DNA of 64,000 nucleotides from Hippopus hippopus. Its lineage: Eukaryota; Mollusca; Bivalvia; Cardiida; Cardiidae. Shown piece after piece: positions 55,201 to 62,798 of this stretch; position 1 is the first letter of the stretch; every line of letters begins with the position of its first letter. The stretch lies in the NCBI GenBank assembly GCA_946811185.2, contig OX328106.1:11264777-11328776 (forward strand), read 5' to 3'. A program made the position numbers and the translations under genes. Under the pieces are notes generated by a model. That model saw only the letters and a program-made list of their open reading frames with translations, made no database searches and was not told where the DNA came from.

Positions 55201-57859
55201 TAAAAAATCAACGATTTGTATATGGAAAGTGATTTACGAGTAATTGAAGGGAATTGAAAGAGAACTGTAATATGAAATCGAAATGGACTGATTGTGGGAA
55301 CTGGCTTGTCAATACCGGGTATGTCTCCAATTTGCTCTCTCTACAGCCCTGATTCTCCTAGGCATGGAGTTCATGGGGTCGAAGGATTTCATCTCTATAC
55401 CTAGCGGAGGTTAAATTACCCGCTACAATAACCAGTGGTTATTTAACTCCATGTGAGATTCCTCCCCACACTATAACCGATCCACCCCCAAAACCTATCT
55501 CTCTCTACTACGCAGCAGTCAGCTTTAACGTTCTCCACGACGTCGGTATACATGACATCGACCATCTACTCGAAACAAGGTGAACAGTGACTCATCAGTA
55601 AACAAGACCCGCAACCACTGCCTCAATGGGAATATTCAGGGGTGGGGGCATGTGCCACCATCCAAGCCAGACGACTCTGGCGACGAGCACGGGTGACGTG
55701 CCCGCAGATCAACTTCCTGCAATTGTTTAGATTCAGTAGCAGTTAGGTGCCGATTGCTCAAATGCGCATGATTAATAAACCTGTTTTGAGGTTGTGACGT
55801 CATGCGAGGACGCCCAGACCTAGGTCTGTAAGCAACCCGCCCAGTTTCCCTTAGATCTCTAACATGACGTTCTATAATGCAAACATTGACTTCGAAATGC
55901 TGGCAACCTGTATTTGCCTTTGACCTTGCATAATCATCGCAGAGCTTGACCCTTCTGAGCTTCCGTCGGCCGTGCCGTTGTTTCATGCTATCAGAAATTA
56001 ATCAAAATATTGGAAAATGAAGTGTCTCTTTGAATACTACCTAATGGTATGATGAGATAATGTCACACCACTGCTATAAACGAGATTTTCCTCTTTCTTG
56101 CTATCCACGAAAGACATCGTCATGCAATACTATAATGCAACATTCGATGCAGGACCACGTGCACTATAACCTAGGAGTTGCTTGACCGCTTTTCATTGTT
56201 TTTGAATAACGCGTTCGCAAAATATTGCAAATAAAGTCACCCCGCATTTCTTTATGTATATATCATAGGTTAAGTAAAATATTATCAAATTAAGTTGATA
56301 TCGTTTTGTGCCAATACGACCCATATTAAACGCCAAAGCTTTAGTTATTATTTTATTATTATCATTATTAGTAGTAGTAAATATTTCTAACATCAGTAAT
56401 GGGGATAGCAGCGGTGGTAGTAGTAGTACTATTACATTAAGGAGTTACACTTTTACTTTTCATCACAAATACAGGTCCATTAAATATCACAATGGCTTCC
56501 CTTGATGTAATTTCGACAGGCGAAATGACACGAAATACCCTAAAAGATAACCTAGAATCTAGTGAAAGTAAGTAAAAATCGTCTTATAATCAAGTAGTTA
56601 TTTATTTGACAGATGATCTGGCCATGTGTCTCAAGAATGTAATGATCACGTGAAGTGCCCGTTTGAAAGTTTCAGCCAATCAGATGGGTAGGCTTTAAAA
56701 ATGGGATAATTGTCAGCAGCTATCTGAAAACAGTTGGCCAAAGGATTTATGTCTTTTATAAGTATTTCTAACAATATCAATTATCAGTCTCTGATGCTGA
56801 TGCGGTTCGTATTCACCTACCATTCTTAATATATTTTTTTTAGTTTAACTCTCAAGACATTTCTAATTTTCAAAGTAACACAATTTCTGATTGGATATAC
56901 CAAATGGTTTAGCCAATCAAAAATGTGAATAAAGTAAGACTTTTTAAGAAATTTCTCTAGCAAATCTTGAAAAGAATAGAAAAGGACACAAGTGAAAGAA
57001 AAACAGTTGATTTGTATGACCAAGAGATATGAGACTTTATGACTGGTATATTGATATACAATAGTACACGCAAATGAAAAAAAAAATGCGACTCCAATTC
57101 CAAGTCATAAGAATATCAATTTCTAATTGGCTGTGACACAGAGTGCCAACAAAACATAAAGCTAGTTTTGCAAAAAGAATAAGAACAAAATACACAGAAA
57201 ATTGTATATTTTCTAATTGCTGACTGACCGGAACTAATATTGTTTAACGTTGTTTTACACTGGCCATTATTTACATGTAAATGACTAGATTGATTGATAG
57301 GCGAGTTTCAATGCATTTTCTCTTTCTCTGTCTTTCTCTCTCTCTTTATCGTGTAGCTCAAGACCAGAATACATATATTGTAGTTTGCATCTACATTGCC
57401 CTGTATTTGTGAGCTGGTTTTGACATGAAATATGAAAGATAATTATTTTGATCTTTTTAACTGGTTGACTACTCGTAATTTTCATTCTCTCTGAAAAGGG
57501 GGTTTAGTGTATCTGCAGAAAGTATCGCTGCAAGTCACCCTGTGCAGTTCGCGCATGCTGACCAGTTCCGAAAGATTTGCCTCCAGTAATTTTTTTATGT
57601 CCAAGGACGATTTTACCCCAATATTCAGCTCGTTGTAAGACAATATGTATTTTATGGATCCGTAATCATACGATAAATTGCTAAGTATCATGCATTCTCT
57701 TTTTCAACGATCATGGCTCATTTGTGTAACAGGCTAAGGGCTAACTATTTTAACCTTTACAGATGGGCTCGCCACCATAGTCATCGCTATAGCAACCATA
57801 GCTCTTATCATTGGCTGCATTGTGATAGTCATCCTTGTGTTGTATTTCTACAGAAAACG
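42200..57859 (+). CDS. Gene C: type I membrane protein with two C-type-lectin-like domains
   Basis: Nine exons join in frame: 42200-42287, 46539-46718, 48305-48445, 50480-50692, 53228-53353, 54143-54190, 55067-55108, 56475-56567 and 57763-57859. All internal exons are multiples of three in phase 1-1, except the last, which ends in phase 2. The 342 codons give a signal peptide, a degenerate C-type-lectin-like domain over exons 2-3, a second over exons 4-5, a short stalk from three small exons, and a 25-residue transmembrane span ending in YFYRKR. Calcium-binding EPN/QPD and WND motifs are absent, so sugar binding by the classical mode is unlikely. The likely role is cell-surface recognition or adhesion. 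The cytoplasmic tail exon is not found before the window ends. Confidence 0.7.
42466..42703. repeat. R6 palindromic element
   Basis: The most complete R6 copy: AGGTCCGTATTTACCAACCA at the left, GGTTGGTTAATACGGACCT at the right, with the inner palindrome ACCAAATGGTTCATCCAATC. Confidence 0.75.
42772..43100. repeat. R2 element, expanded
   Basis: R2 arms (CCCTTTACCAAACAATTTC; AGCATTTTGGGAAATTGAGA) with extra DNA and a poly-T run inside. It probably represents one and a half copies. Confidence 0.55.
43187..44513 (-). mobile_element. Apparently intact mariner transposon
   Basis: A 1327 bp element with terminal inverted repeats GAGGGGTGATCAGAAAG and complement (about 26 of 28 bases), flanked by TA target duplications at 43185-43186 and 44514-44515. 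It encodes one uninterrupted transposase on the - strand (43259-44323). It sits in the first intron of gene C. Intact ORF, ends and target duplication suggest recent arrival and possible activity. Confidence 0.9.
43259..44323 (-). CDS. Mariner transposase, DD34D
   Basis: 354 residues from ATG. The N-terminal half has two helix-turn-helix-like regions (ICKWIGRFREGRETVENDPK about residue 45; VREIADTFSISYGSAQEIL about residue 95) and WVPRLLTPEQ, a variant of the mariner WVPHxL motif. Catalytic Asp residues sit in TCDETWVHFYEP, HQDNAPAHKA and APCDFRLFP, with 34 residues between the second and third, the DD34D spacing of mariner proper. YSPDLAP is conserved. It would act in the nucleus, cutting and pasting at TA. 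No frameshift or stop is seen. Confidence 0.93.
   Translation of the reverse strand: MSDDVLFEQRVIIKFYVKLGKSSSEIKADLDKVYGDSALKKTSICKWIGRFREGRETVENDPKSGRPSTSVTDKTIADVQQHVKQDRRVTVREIADTFSISYGSAQEILTDKLGMSRVCARWVPRLLTPEQMGVRVEICSEILERIRKEGSNFTDRIVTCDETWVHFYEPESKQQSSVWKHPTSPSPVKAKLSKSVGKVMCIMFFSSQRFLLNHVVPIHTTVNAEYYASIIRMNLIQAIRKKQPEPLWRGVILHQDNAPAHKAKLVQEVLKKLNIETLDHPAYSPDLAPCDFRLFPVLKDSLRGTRYESREELTHAMTGSLRVMSRDGLAHVFRAWESRMNKCIEHKGGYFEKQ
44520..44916. repeat. R8 element, left foldback arm missing
   Basis: It starts in the middle of the R8 foldback (CCACTCGTGAAAATATTACC) directly beside the mariner and continues through GCGCGAGAAATGTAAGGTAA to CAGAAAGCATGAAATAAAT, as at 25430-25775. Confidence 0.6.
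44917..46130. other. Intron DNA; TA/TG microsatellite
   Basis: (TA)n(TG)n at 45221-45280. R2 scraps at about 45570-45605 (GGTAGGAAAAGGAGAAATTG) and 45915-45972 (ACCAAATGCTTTCAATTTC). No exon-like segment is supported. Confidence 0.5.
46198..46229. repeat. GA microsatellite
   Basis: An almost pure (GA)n of about 30 bp. Confidence 0.9.
46539..46718 (+). CDS. Gene C exon 2: C-type-lectin-like domain 1, N-terminal half
   Basis: Phase 1-1, acceptor TATTTCAG, donor GTATTG. It has VYPWKDAMISCLLEGGIPL, the W..A...C...G helix pattern of C-type-lectin-like domains, and VWTAEY at the WIG position. Three N-glycosylation sequons follow (NLT, NQT, NSS). Confidence 0.6.
46803..46880. repeat. ATC trinucleotide repeat
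   Basis: (ATC)n and variants. The Asp-run frame on the - strand is a repeat artefact. Confidence 0.85.
46985..47750. repeat. Five-copy 158 bp tandem repeat
   Basis: Degenerate units start near 46992, 47150, 47308, 47460 and 47624, each with a TCCGG/CAGA..ATAACTTGAAAACTA phrase followed by TTGCCCTTT. A CCGTCC-rich leader (46935-46985) precedes it. It is non-coding and dispersed in style. Confidence 0.7.
48305..48445 (+). CDS. Gene C exon 3: C-type-lectin-like domain 1, C-terminal half
   Basis: Phase 1-1, acceptor TTCCAG, donor GTAAGT. It contains DTICGSQKI and ends NCTEQQAYVCKNG, the paired-cysteine end of a C-type-lectin-like fold. No WND calcium motif. Confidence 0.6.
48785..48980. repeat. 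R6 element, diverged
   Basis: AGGGTCTGTATTCATCTACC at the left, TTGGTGAATAG at the right, with the inner ACCAATTGGTGTAGCAAATA. Confidence 0.55.
48981..49775. other. Intron DNA with an R2 scrap
   Basis: An R2 remnant at about 49635-49760 (TTACCAAACACAAAAAAAAT with GCGTTTGCATACGACG). Otherwise nothing is supported. Confidence 0.4.
49776..50010. repeat. R1 palindromic element
   Basis: Complete R1. The GC hairpin is slightly diverged (GGTCAGTCTGTGCGGAATGC). The right end CCCCCTTTTCACAGAGCAT is exact. Confidence 0.75.
50255..50310 (-). repeat. SINE fragment
   Basis: CTCCCGGGTATCGAACTTAG is the complement of a B box and matches the SINE at 18785 in reverse. Confidence 0.4.
50480..50692 (+). CDS. 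Gene C exon 4: C-type-lectin-like domain 2, N-terminal half
   Basis: Phase 1-1, acceptor CATCTACAG, donor GTAAGT. TTWRNSETSCESKNQRLPTA is a clear C-type-lectin helix signature, followed by DVWIGLVASLDRRTV (the WIGL core). An earlier AG at 50448 would be out of phase, so 50480 is preferred. Confidence 0.65.
50940..51155. repeat. Three-copy 78 bp tandem repeat
   Basis: Units share ATTACCAAA(C/G)(T/G)GCATGAAAAGG and CCTTTAATAA(G/A), with GGGGACTGA between. Confidence 0.75.
51160..53227. other. Large intron without supported features
   Basis: Two kilobases of AT-rich intron. Small open frames occur on both strands, without splice-bounded phase-1 character. An R2-like scrap (GAAAACGTTACGAAAACATT, about 52413) is visible. 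Confidence 0.4.
53228..53353 (+). CDS. Gene C exon 5: C-type-lectin-like domain 2, C-terminal half
   Basis: Phase 1-1, acceptor TTTTTAG, donor GTAGGT. It reads TETGNLQGVHTVKHGTYVN and ends FTALCSF. A single cysteine where two are usual makes the domain degenerate. Confidence 0.55.
54143..54190 (+). CDS. Gene C exon 6: stalk
   Basis: A 48 bp microexon, phase 1-1, encoding ESLKSVRQSLFTDCLK between TATTGTAG and GTAAGC. Its cysteine could complete the preceding domain. Confidence 0.45.
54435..54700 (-). repeat. tRNA-derived SINE and R1 scrap
   Basis: The - strand reads GTGGCTCAGTGGTAAAG (A-box-like) and CCTCGGGTTCGAGCC (B box) at about 54525-54585. An R1 hairpin scrap (CATGCGTGGACTGC) adjoins at 54640-54700. 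A CAG microsatellite lies just before, at 54308-54326. Confidence 0.55.
55067..55108 (+). CDS. Gene C exon 7: stalk
   Basis: A 42 bp microexon, phase 1-1, encoding ARSVYIYSNDKETQ between TGTTTTAG and GTAAAC. Support is the phase and length only. Confidence 0.35.
55270..56060 (-). mobile_element. Decayed Tc1-like transposon
   Basis: The - strand frame at 55636-55986 has a Tc1/Tc3-type DNA-binding region (VRDLRETGRVAYRPRSGRPR). Further pieces follow in other frames: GGGSVIVWGGISHG near 55470 (second catalytic block) and NSMPRRIRAV near 55360 (the C-terminal end). Stops and shifts make it inactive. I could not define its inverted repeats. Confidence 0.7.
56475..56567 (+). CDS. Gene C exon 8: juxtamembrane stalk
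   Basis: A 93 bp exon, phase 1-1, acceptor AATACAG, donor GTAAGT. It encodes LNITMASLDVISTGEMTRNT with one N-glycosylation sequon, directly before the transmembrane exon. Confidence 0.55.
56810..56965. repeat. R6 fragment
   Basis: TCGTATTCACCTACCATTCT at the left and the inner ACCAAATGGTTTAGCCAATC. The right end is lost. Confidence 0.55.
57484..57720. repeat. R1 palindromic element
   Basis: R1 ending 42 bp before the gene C transmembrane exon, matching the R1 at 29752-29970 in gene B. The element and exon were therefore duplicated together. Confidence 0.7.
57763..57859 (+). CDS. Gene C exon 9: transmembrane segment
   Basis: Acceptor CTTTACAG, donor GTAACC, phase 1 to 2. It encodes TIVIAIATIALIIGCIVIVI, then LVLYFYRKR: about 25 hydrophobic residues and a basic stop-transfer. 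If unspliced it stops at once (CGG TAA across the donor), giving a tail-less form. Confidence 0.65.
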
Positions 57860-58358
57860 GTAACCTTTGAGTTTTAGCTATTGATACAAAGCGGTCCATT
57901 GCTTTCGTCGAGTTGTGAAGAATCTTGTAATATTTTTAAACTGCATAATGTTGTCCTATAACAGGCTATGCAATATAATGGAAAAATGAAATAACCCACT
58001 TAATACCGACCGACACAAGAAAATAAAATGTGCAAATAAAGATTATTTACGTAACGTGCCTTTTGTTTATTTGTTTTTTTTTTTTTTTTTTTTCTTATCA
58101 GAAAACAACTTAACAAACATGTTTCACATAGACCTCTGTTCTAAGGACGAAATAAAGTTGAAAATATTTCCCTTTTTTAAGTTACATTCGGAAAAACGGT
58201 CAGTCAGATTAGCAAAAGAAAAATAGTTGATAGACTGTTTAAAACCATTACTTACTGCCTGACATCGTTTGAAATGACCCCCATCTAATCATTCTGTTCC
58301 ATGACGTTACAAGGGAAGTGGCGTAATGAAGGACGTTAGCGATAATTAGAACGTTACA

Positions 58359-58380
58359 TTGATGAGGCAAAAGCCGAAAC
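58359..58380 (+). ncRNA. Hammerhead-ribozyme-like core (doubtful)
   Basis: TTGATGAGGCAAAAGCCGAA followed by AC matches the hammerhead core (CUGAUGAG, short stem II, CGAAAC), except for T in place of the first C. Penelope-like elements are known to carry hammerheads in their ends. The flanking stems I and III are not convincing here, so activity is doubtful. Confidence 0.3.
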
Positions 58381-58928
58381 ATGTTTGTTTAGTTGTTTTC
58401 TGATTTAAATATATATATATTATAGGCACATTACGTCTTAATCTTTATATGAATGAAATCAACTAGTGCCGGTTCAAGGATATTACATAATAAACAAGAA
58501 TAACATTACATGGGAGTATATATGAATAACATTTATTGCAAATCGGTTTCGCTGTTAAAGCTCATCAGGGCAACGATAAATCACGTAGCAACGTTAGAAA
58601 TAAATCCGATTTCGACCCACCGAGCGGTCGCAATATTGTGCCAGATTCCTATATATCAACCAGTAGCGTGTTATGTTCTAATACAAGTAAGAACAATAAA
58701 CACATCAAAATTAATATAACATTAAAACAACGTGAAGCTATAAAATCTTTGGCACATGACACTGATATTACTATTATGAAGCAGATACGGGAGGTGGCAT
58801 TGTTATAATGAATACCGAATTTTATAAAACGAAAATTCGCGAAATGCTTAGAGATGAAACTTACTATAAAACTATTCAAGATAGTAATCAATTACAAGTT
58901 TTCAAAAAAATAAAAAATCCTATAGCAA

Positions 58929-60116
58929 CAGGGCTCAGCATTAACTTTTTGATTTACTGGATCAGTCGGGCAAGTACCTTGCAAAACCACTTGTCCTTAC
59001 CAATTTTTCACTTGTCCTATTATATGATGGGAATTCGGGGTTAAAAAAGAAACTACTCAAAATATGTTTTAAGATTGCTGCTTTTATTTTTCTTATAACC
59101 TCCCCAATTGTTTTTTTCCATTCTTCTTTAGTCACTGAACTGTGGCCTTCTAGCTCTCTGACTCTGAAACCACACATTCAAAGCTCTTTCACAACTATAT
59201 GAATCAACTTGTGGTCCATGTATGGATATAGCCATTAAATAATCCAGCATTTCAGAGCTAGGACTAGCTCGTCAATCTGATTTTATTCTTGCCATGGCTG
59301 AAAACCCACGTTCACACACTGCACTAGAAACTGGTATACATAGACTTCACTCACAGTATCGCAGCTATGAAAACTGGCCCAACCAGCTGTGTACAAATTT
59401 TCTTTTTCTGGTATTTTTTTCATACTTTTCTTGTGTTTGGCTCGCCTTTTTAATCTTTTCTGTCGTGGAATCGGCGGACGACTTGAAGCCAAACTTCTCT
59501 AGAAGCGTCTGCATTTTGAAGTGAACGGTTCGACTCCTAAGTGACCGATATATATTAATCGAATAATTTCAACTTTGTTTGACACGTTTACTCTATTTTG
59601 TTGAAATAGTTTTCAAATTTTATCACATGGAATATTATTAATTTACGGTTAGTTGGGTACATAATTTCATTAAACTAGTAATAGTTAATGAAAGCTGAAT
59701 ACAAGTGGAACATTTCGAACACCGACGAAAATGCTATCAAATCGGGTGGAATCACTTAGCTATTTACCAACCTCCTTAAGACTATAGTAATCGACATATT
59801 CTGGTCTAATGAGATAGGCGGAGTCATTTTTGCATGGTTTTGTGACTAAGTGGGCGGGACTTAATATGCAGTATGTTACTGAGTTATTTCTTTAAGGTAT
59901 AGATAAAATCGGCAAGTGAAGTCAGCTGTCAAAATGACACCATTCCGGAATTCTGTCGTTGACACTAAAATTATGCATTCGGAAATTATTTTTTTCACCT
60001 CAAATTAAATTTTAAAATGCACTTGTCCGATCGGGCAACTAGATTTAAAATTTAGTTGTCCGAGGCAACTTTTCACTTGCCAAAATCCATCGGACAACCG
60101 TTAATGTCGAGCCCTG
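58929..60116 (-). mobile_element. hAT-type element inserted in the Penelope element
   Basis: The terminal inverted repeats CAGGGCTCAGCATTAAC and complement of CAGGGCTCGACATTAAC bound 1188 bp. Subterminal CTTGTCC/GGGCAAGT motifs occur at both ends. The - strand keeps the C-terminal end of a hAT transposase in one frame near 59170-59310: ERGFSAMARIKSDWR, then SIHGPQ and ERALNVWF. The rest is absent. Flanks share only AGCAA/AGCAG, so an 8 bp target duplication is not demonstrated. It splits the reverse transcriptase reading frame. Confidence 0.75.
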
Positions 60117-60132
60117 AGCAGAAAACAAAAGA

Positions 60133-60810
60133 ATGACCAATCAGGAAAATAATTTTTTATTGAAATTCGAATGTAAAACTAGTACTTTCTACGACTTACC
60201 TAAAATACATAAGAGCCAAATTATTCAAAACTCTTGTCCTAATAACCATTTAGACTATATTGAAATTCCAGATCCTGTAGACTTAAGACTAAGACCTATA
60301 GTAGCAGGCCCTTGTTGCGAAGCGAGTCTTCTGAGCTCTTTTTTGGATAAATTACTTAAACCTTATTTGAAAAGGGTTCATAGCTACCTATGTGATAACA
60401 TTGATTTCCTTAACTTCATTCCTGAAAATGTTCCAGCGCAGACTACACTCATTTCCTTTGACATAGTAAGTCTACTTACTAACATTCCACACTGTCTAGG
60501 ACTAAAGTCTATTTCCTTTTGGCTGGATAAGCATCCAGAATTGCTGTCCGAACGTTTTAGTAAAACGTTTATTTTGCGGCGTCTTCAAATTATTCTTGAA
60601 AACAATAATGTTTCATTAGATAAATCGTTCTATAACCAAACCAAAGGTACAGCAATGGGAACTAAAGTGGCCCCTACATATGCTACTCTTGTCCTTGGGT
60701 TTTCAGAGGAAATACTCTACAAAACAGTAGAACATGAAAAGGGTAATGTATTTGCTAAATTCGTACGGGATCAATGGAAAAGATATTTAGATGACTGTTT
60801 TATATTCTGA
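60133..60810 (+). pseudogene. Penelope-like reverse transcriptase fragment
   Basis: A 225-codon frame with the family hallmarks in order: STFYDLPKIHK, LRLRPIVAGP, LISFDIVSLLTNIPH (palm Asp), QTKGTAMGTKVAPTYATL and RYLDDCFIF, the YxDD active site. It stops at TGA where Trp is expected, and homology continues beyond in the same frame (SSEDLAYF, FLDDMVIKINKY). It would have made DNA from its own RNA in the nucleus. It is inactive here. Confidence 0.88.
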
Positions 60811-61529
60811 CAAAGATCATCGGAAGATCTAGCTTATTTTTGTACGACCCTAAATTCTCTCCATAAGGATATTATGTTTAAGATACAAACCAGTGATTAT
60901 CAGTTACCCTTTCTTGATGATATGGTCATCAAAATAAATAAATACATATATTTCAAGTCTACGGACAGATTTAAATTTCAAGTCATGCCATCCAAAACAT
61001 ACTAAAATTAACATCCCTTTTTTTCTTGGCTCGTAGAATATGAAACATTGTTTCCGATATAAGTGTTCGTAATCCCCATCTAAAAGAATTACCTTCTTCG
61101 TTGATTGACAGAAACTATCCAATGCAGGTGATAAAAACAGGATTTATAAATGCATTACAAATTCCAAGAAACAGTCTTTTAACAGTTAAAGAAAAGACTG
61201 AATAAACTCATCATACCGGTCGTATCCACCCACAATCCTAAAAACAGTGAACTATTCGGATTACTGAGATCTAACTTGACTATTCTAAGTGGGGATGAAA
61301 AAATGAATAGTATAATCACAGACACTAAAATCATAAAATGAAAAAGACAGCTCCCTAATCTTAAACGCCTTATTACGCGGTCGGAGTTCAGTCAAGACAC
61401 AGCTACGTGCGTAAAAAAAGTATGGAGAACCACGGTGTGGACTGTGTGATTACATTATTGAAGGTAACAACATTAAATTAAATTAATTGATAAAACTTTT
61501 GTTAGTAGATATAAAGACCTATGTTCTAA

Positions 61530-61676
61530 GCCAAACCCCATTTTAACCCCCAAAAAAATTTTGGCCCAGCTCCCATTTTAACCCCAAAAAACTTTCTGAG
61601 CCAAATCCCGTTTTAACCCCCAAAAACTTTTTAGTCCCCCTTCCCCCAAAAAACTTTCTGAGCCAAATCCCGTATT
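61530..61676. repeat. Short tandem repeat at the retroelement/viral junction
   Basis: Four degenerate units of about 36-40 bp: GAGCCAAATCCCGTTTTAAC then CCCCAAAAAACTTTCT. It separates the Penelope remnant from the AT-rich viral-like block and may be an insertion scar or a viral terminal repeat. Confidence 0.6.
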
Positions 61677-61678
61677 TT

Positions 61679-61963
61679 ATGGAAAGATTTCTTTTAATTC
61701 CTATAGAGTATCTTAGCGAATTACTTAGTGAAGAAGAATTTGATAAGTATAATGATTTTATAGAAAAATTATTAAAAGACTTTGTATTTTTTTATCTCAA
61801 ACAGTTACCAGATAAGGAATTGATATCATTAGCTATAGAATATGATGATTATGATTTCGATAGAACTTTTACCGAAGAATGTTTACACGCTAGTTTAACG
61901 AGAAACAGAGAAATTCTTACTTTAATTTACAGAGATCAATATATGGGTGCCCCCAATCGCTAA
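61679..61963 (+). CDS. Viral-like ORF 1, unknown function
   Basis: 94 residues from ATG, acidic and Leu/Glu/Asp-rich (IEYLSELLSEEEFDKYNDFI). No domain, signal or membrane segment is seen. AT-rich codon use, absence of introns and a perfect hairpin 40 bp after the stop set it apart from the host exons. It could be a small viral regulatory or structural protein; no family is recognised. Confidence 0.5.
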   Translation: MERFLLIPIEYLSELLSEEEFDKYNDFIEKLLKDFVFFYLKQLPDKELISLAIEYDDYDFDRTFTEECLHASLTRNREILTLIYRDQYMGAPNR

Positions 61964-62002
61964 TTTTCTTAGGGATAGAGATATAGACATATTATAAATT
62001 CT

Positions 62003-62035
62003 TAATAATTTTATAAGACTCTTATAAAATTATTA
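62003..62035 (+). terminator. 3' hairpin of ORF 1
   Basis: A perfect 15 bp stem (TAATAATTTTATAAG and complement) with a 3-base loop ACT. Such A/T-rich perfect hairpins after stop codons mark transcript ends in mimivirus-like viruses and their virophages. Confidence 0.55.
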
Positions 62036-62114
62036 TACCACCAAAAGATGTTTAAATCTAGTAACCATCTTTTCCAACTTATATACGTTAATTTATTTTT
62101 CTCCTTATAAATAA

Positions 62115-62609
62115 ATGAATAAGTTACTAAACTATATCAAACTCATAAATATTGAACACTTAACAATGGAAAGTGCCACTCGCGCATACGATTTTTGGTA
62201 TAGCGCAAGAATTTGGTATGAATGTAGTAGACCAATAATTAGGTTTGTTGATGTGCCCTGGGCAGACAGAAACAAACATGCTCTAGAATATCTAGATAGA
62301 ATGCATAAACCCCATAATAACGCATTCGAGCGTGAATGTATTATAAAAGATGTTTTCGAAAATACGTTTTTACATACAATGAGAGTTGAAACTAATTTAG
62401 ATGAAGTTCTAGACGGTATATGGCTAATGGCTGATAATGATATAAGAAACCTCAGAACTGAATTAAGATATATTAAAAATGATAGTTTTTCTATAAAAAT
62501 TCTTAAAAAAATAATGAATGAAGAAATATTACAAGATAATGGCTATAATGTTGATATTACTATATTTTTACTAGGTAAAAAATCATTTGCAGATGCTTTT
62601 CATTATTAA
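62115..62609 (+). CDS. Viral-like ORF 2, unknown function
   Basis: 164 residues from ATG. The middle is rich in aromatic residues (TRAYDFWYSARIWYECSRP, WADRNKHALEYLDRMHKP), followed by a largely helical, charged C-terminal half. No catalytic motif is recognised. It lies 151 bp after ORF 1 in the same direction, with its own downstream hairpin, so each gene seems to make its own transcript. Confidence 0.5.
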   Translation: MNKLLNYIKLINIEHLTMESATRAYDFWYSARIWYECSRPIIRFVDVPWADRNKHALEYLDRMHKPHNNAFERECIIKDVFENTFLHTMRVETNLDEVLDGIWLMADNDIRNLRTELRYIKNDSFSIKILKKIMNEEILQDNGYNVDITIFLLGKKSFADAFHY

Positions 62610-62636
62610 AAGATAAAGCCTAATCCCTCAAAACCA

Positions 62637-62666
62637 ATTAGATATTTAGACTCTTAAATATCTAAT
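62637..62666 (+). terminator. 3' hairpin of ORF 2
   Basis: A perfect 12 bp stem (ATTAGATATTTA and complement) with a 6-base loop, 28 bp after the ORF 2 stop. Confidence 0.5.
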
Positions 62667-62754
62667 CACTTTACCCCCTGATAAGAAAATCGTTTTTCAG
62701 TTGAGAATATGGAGATATTATTTTATATAATTTTTTTTAAATCTTAAAGGAATT

Positions 62755-62765
62755 AAGAAATTGAA
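62755..62765 (+). promoter_or_regulatory. Possible early promoter motif of ORF 3
   Basis: AAGAAATTGAA lies about 35-45 bp before the ORF 3 start. It differs by one base from the AAAATTGA early motif of mimivirus-like viruses. In AT-rich DNA this can arise by chance, and ORFs 1 and 2 lack it. Confidence 0.25.
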
Positions 62766-62798
62766 GTAAATAATTTAAGAAATAATAATTAATGTAAA

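Larger units (their letters stand above)
58100..61490 (+). mobile_element. Penelope-like retroelement, degraded and interrupted
   Basis: The 5' part has an inverted pair (CAGAAAACAACTTAACAAAC at 58100; complement near 58385-58408). An N-terminal coding piece follows (FDPPSGRN, then LTLKQREAIKSLAHDTDI, 58590-58780). One frame over it has GGGIVIMNTEFY, typical of this family. After a 1.2 kb hAT insertion the reverse transcriptase continues (60117-60810), then broken C-terminal pieces (KELPSSLIDRNYP, GLLRSNLTILSGDEKMN, GEPRCGLCDYIIEGN) up to about 61480. The GIY-YIG endonuclease that normally follows is missing. Several TGA stops and frameshifts mark it as inactive. Confidence 0.8.

Noticed and set aside
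61490..61680. GIY-YIG endonuclease continuing the Penelope element
   Set aside because: After the CGLCDYI linker no GIY-YIG-like residues can be read in any frame; the sequence becomes a C-rich tandem repeat.
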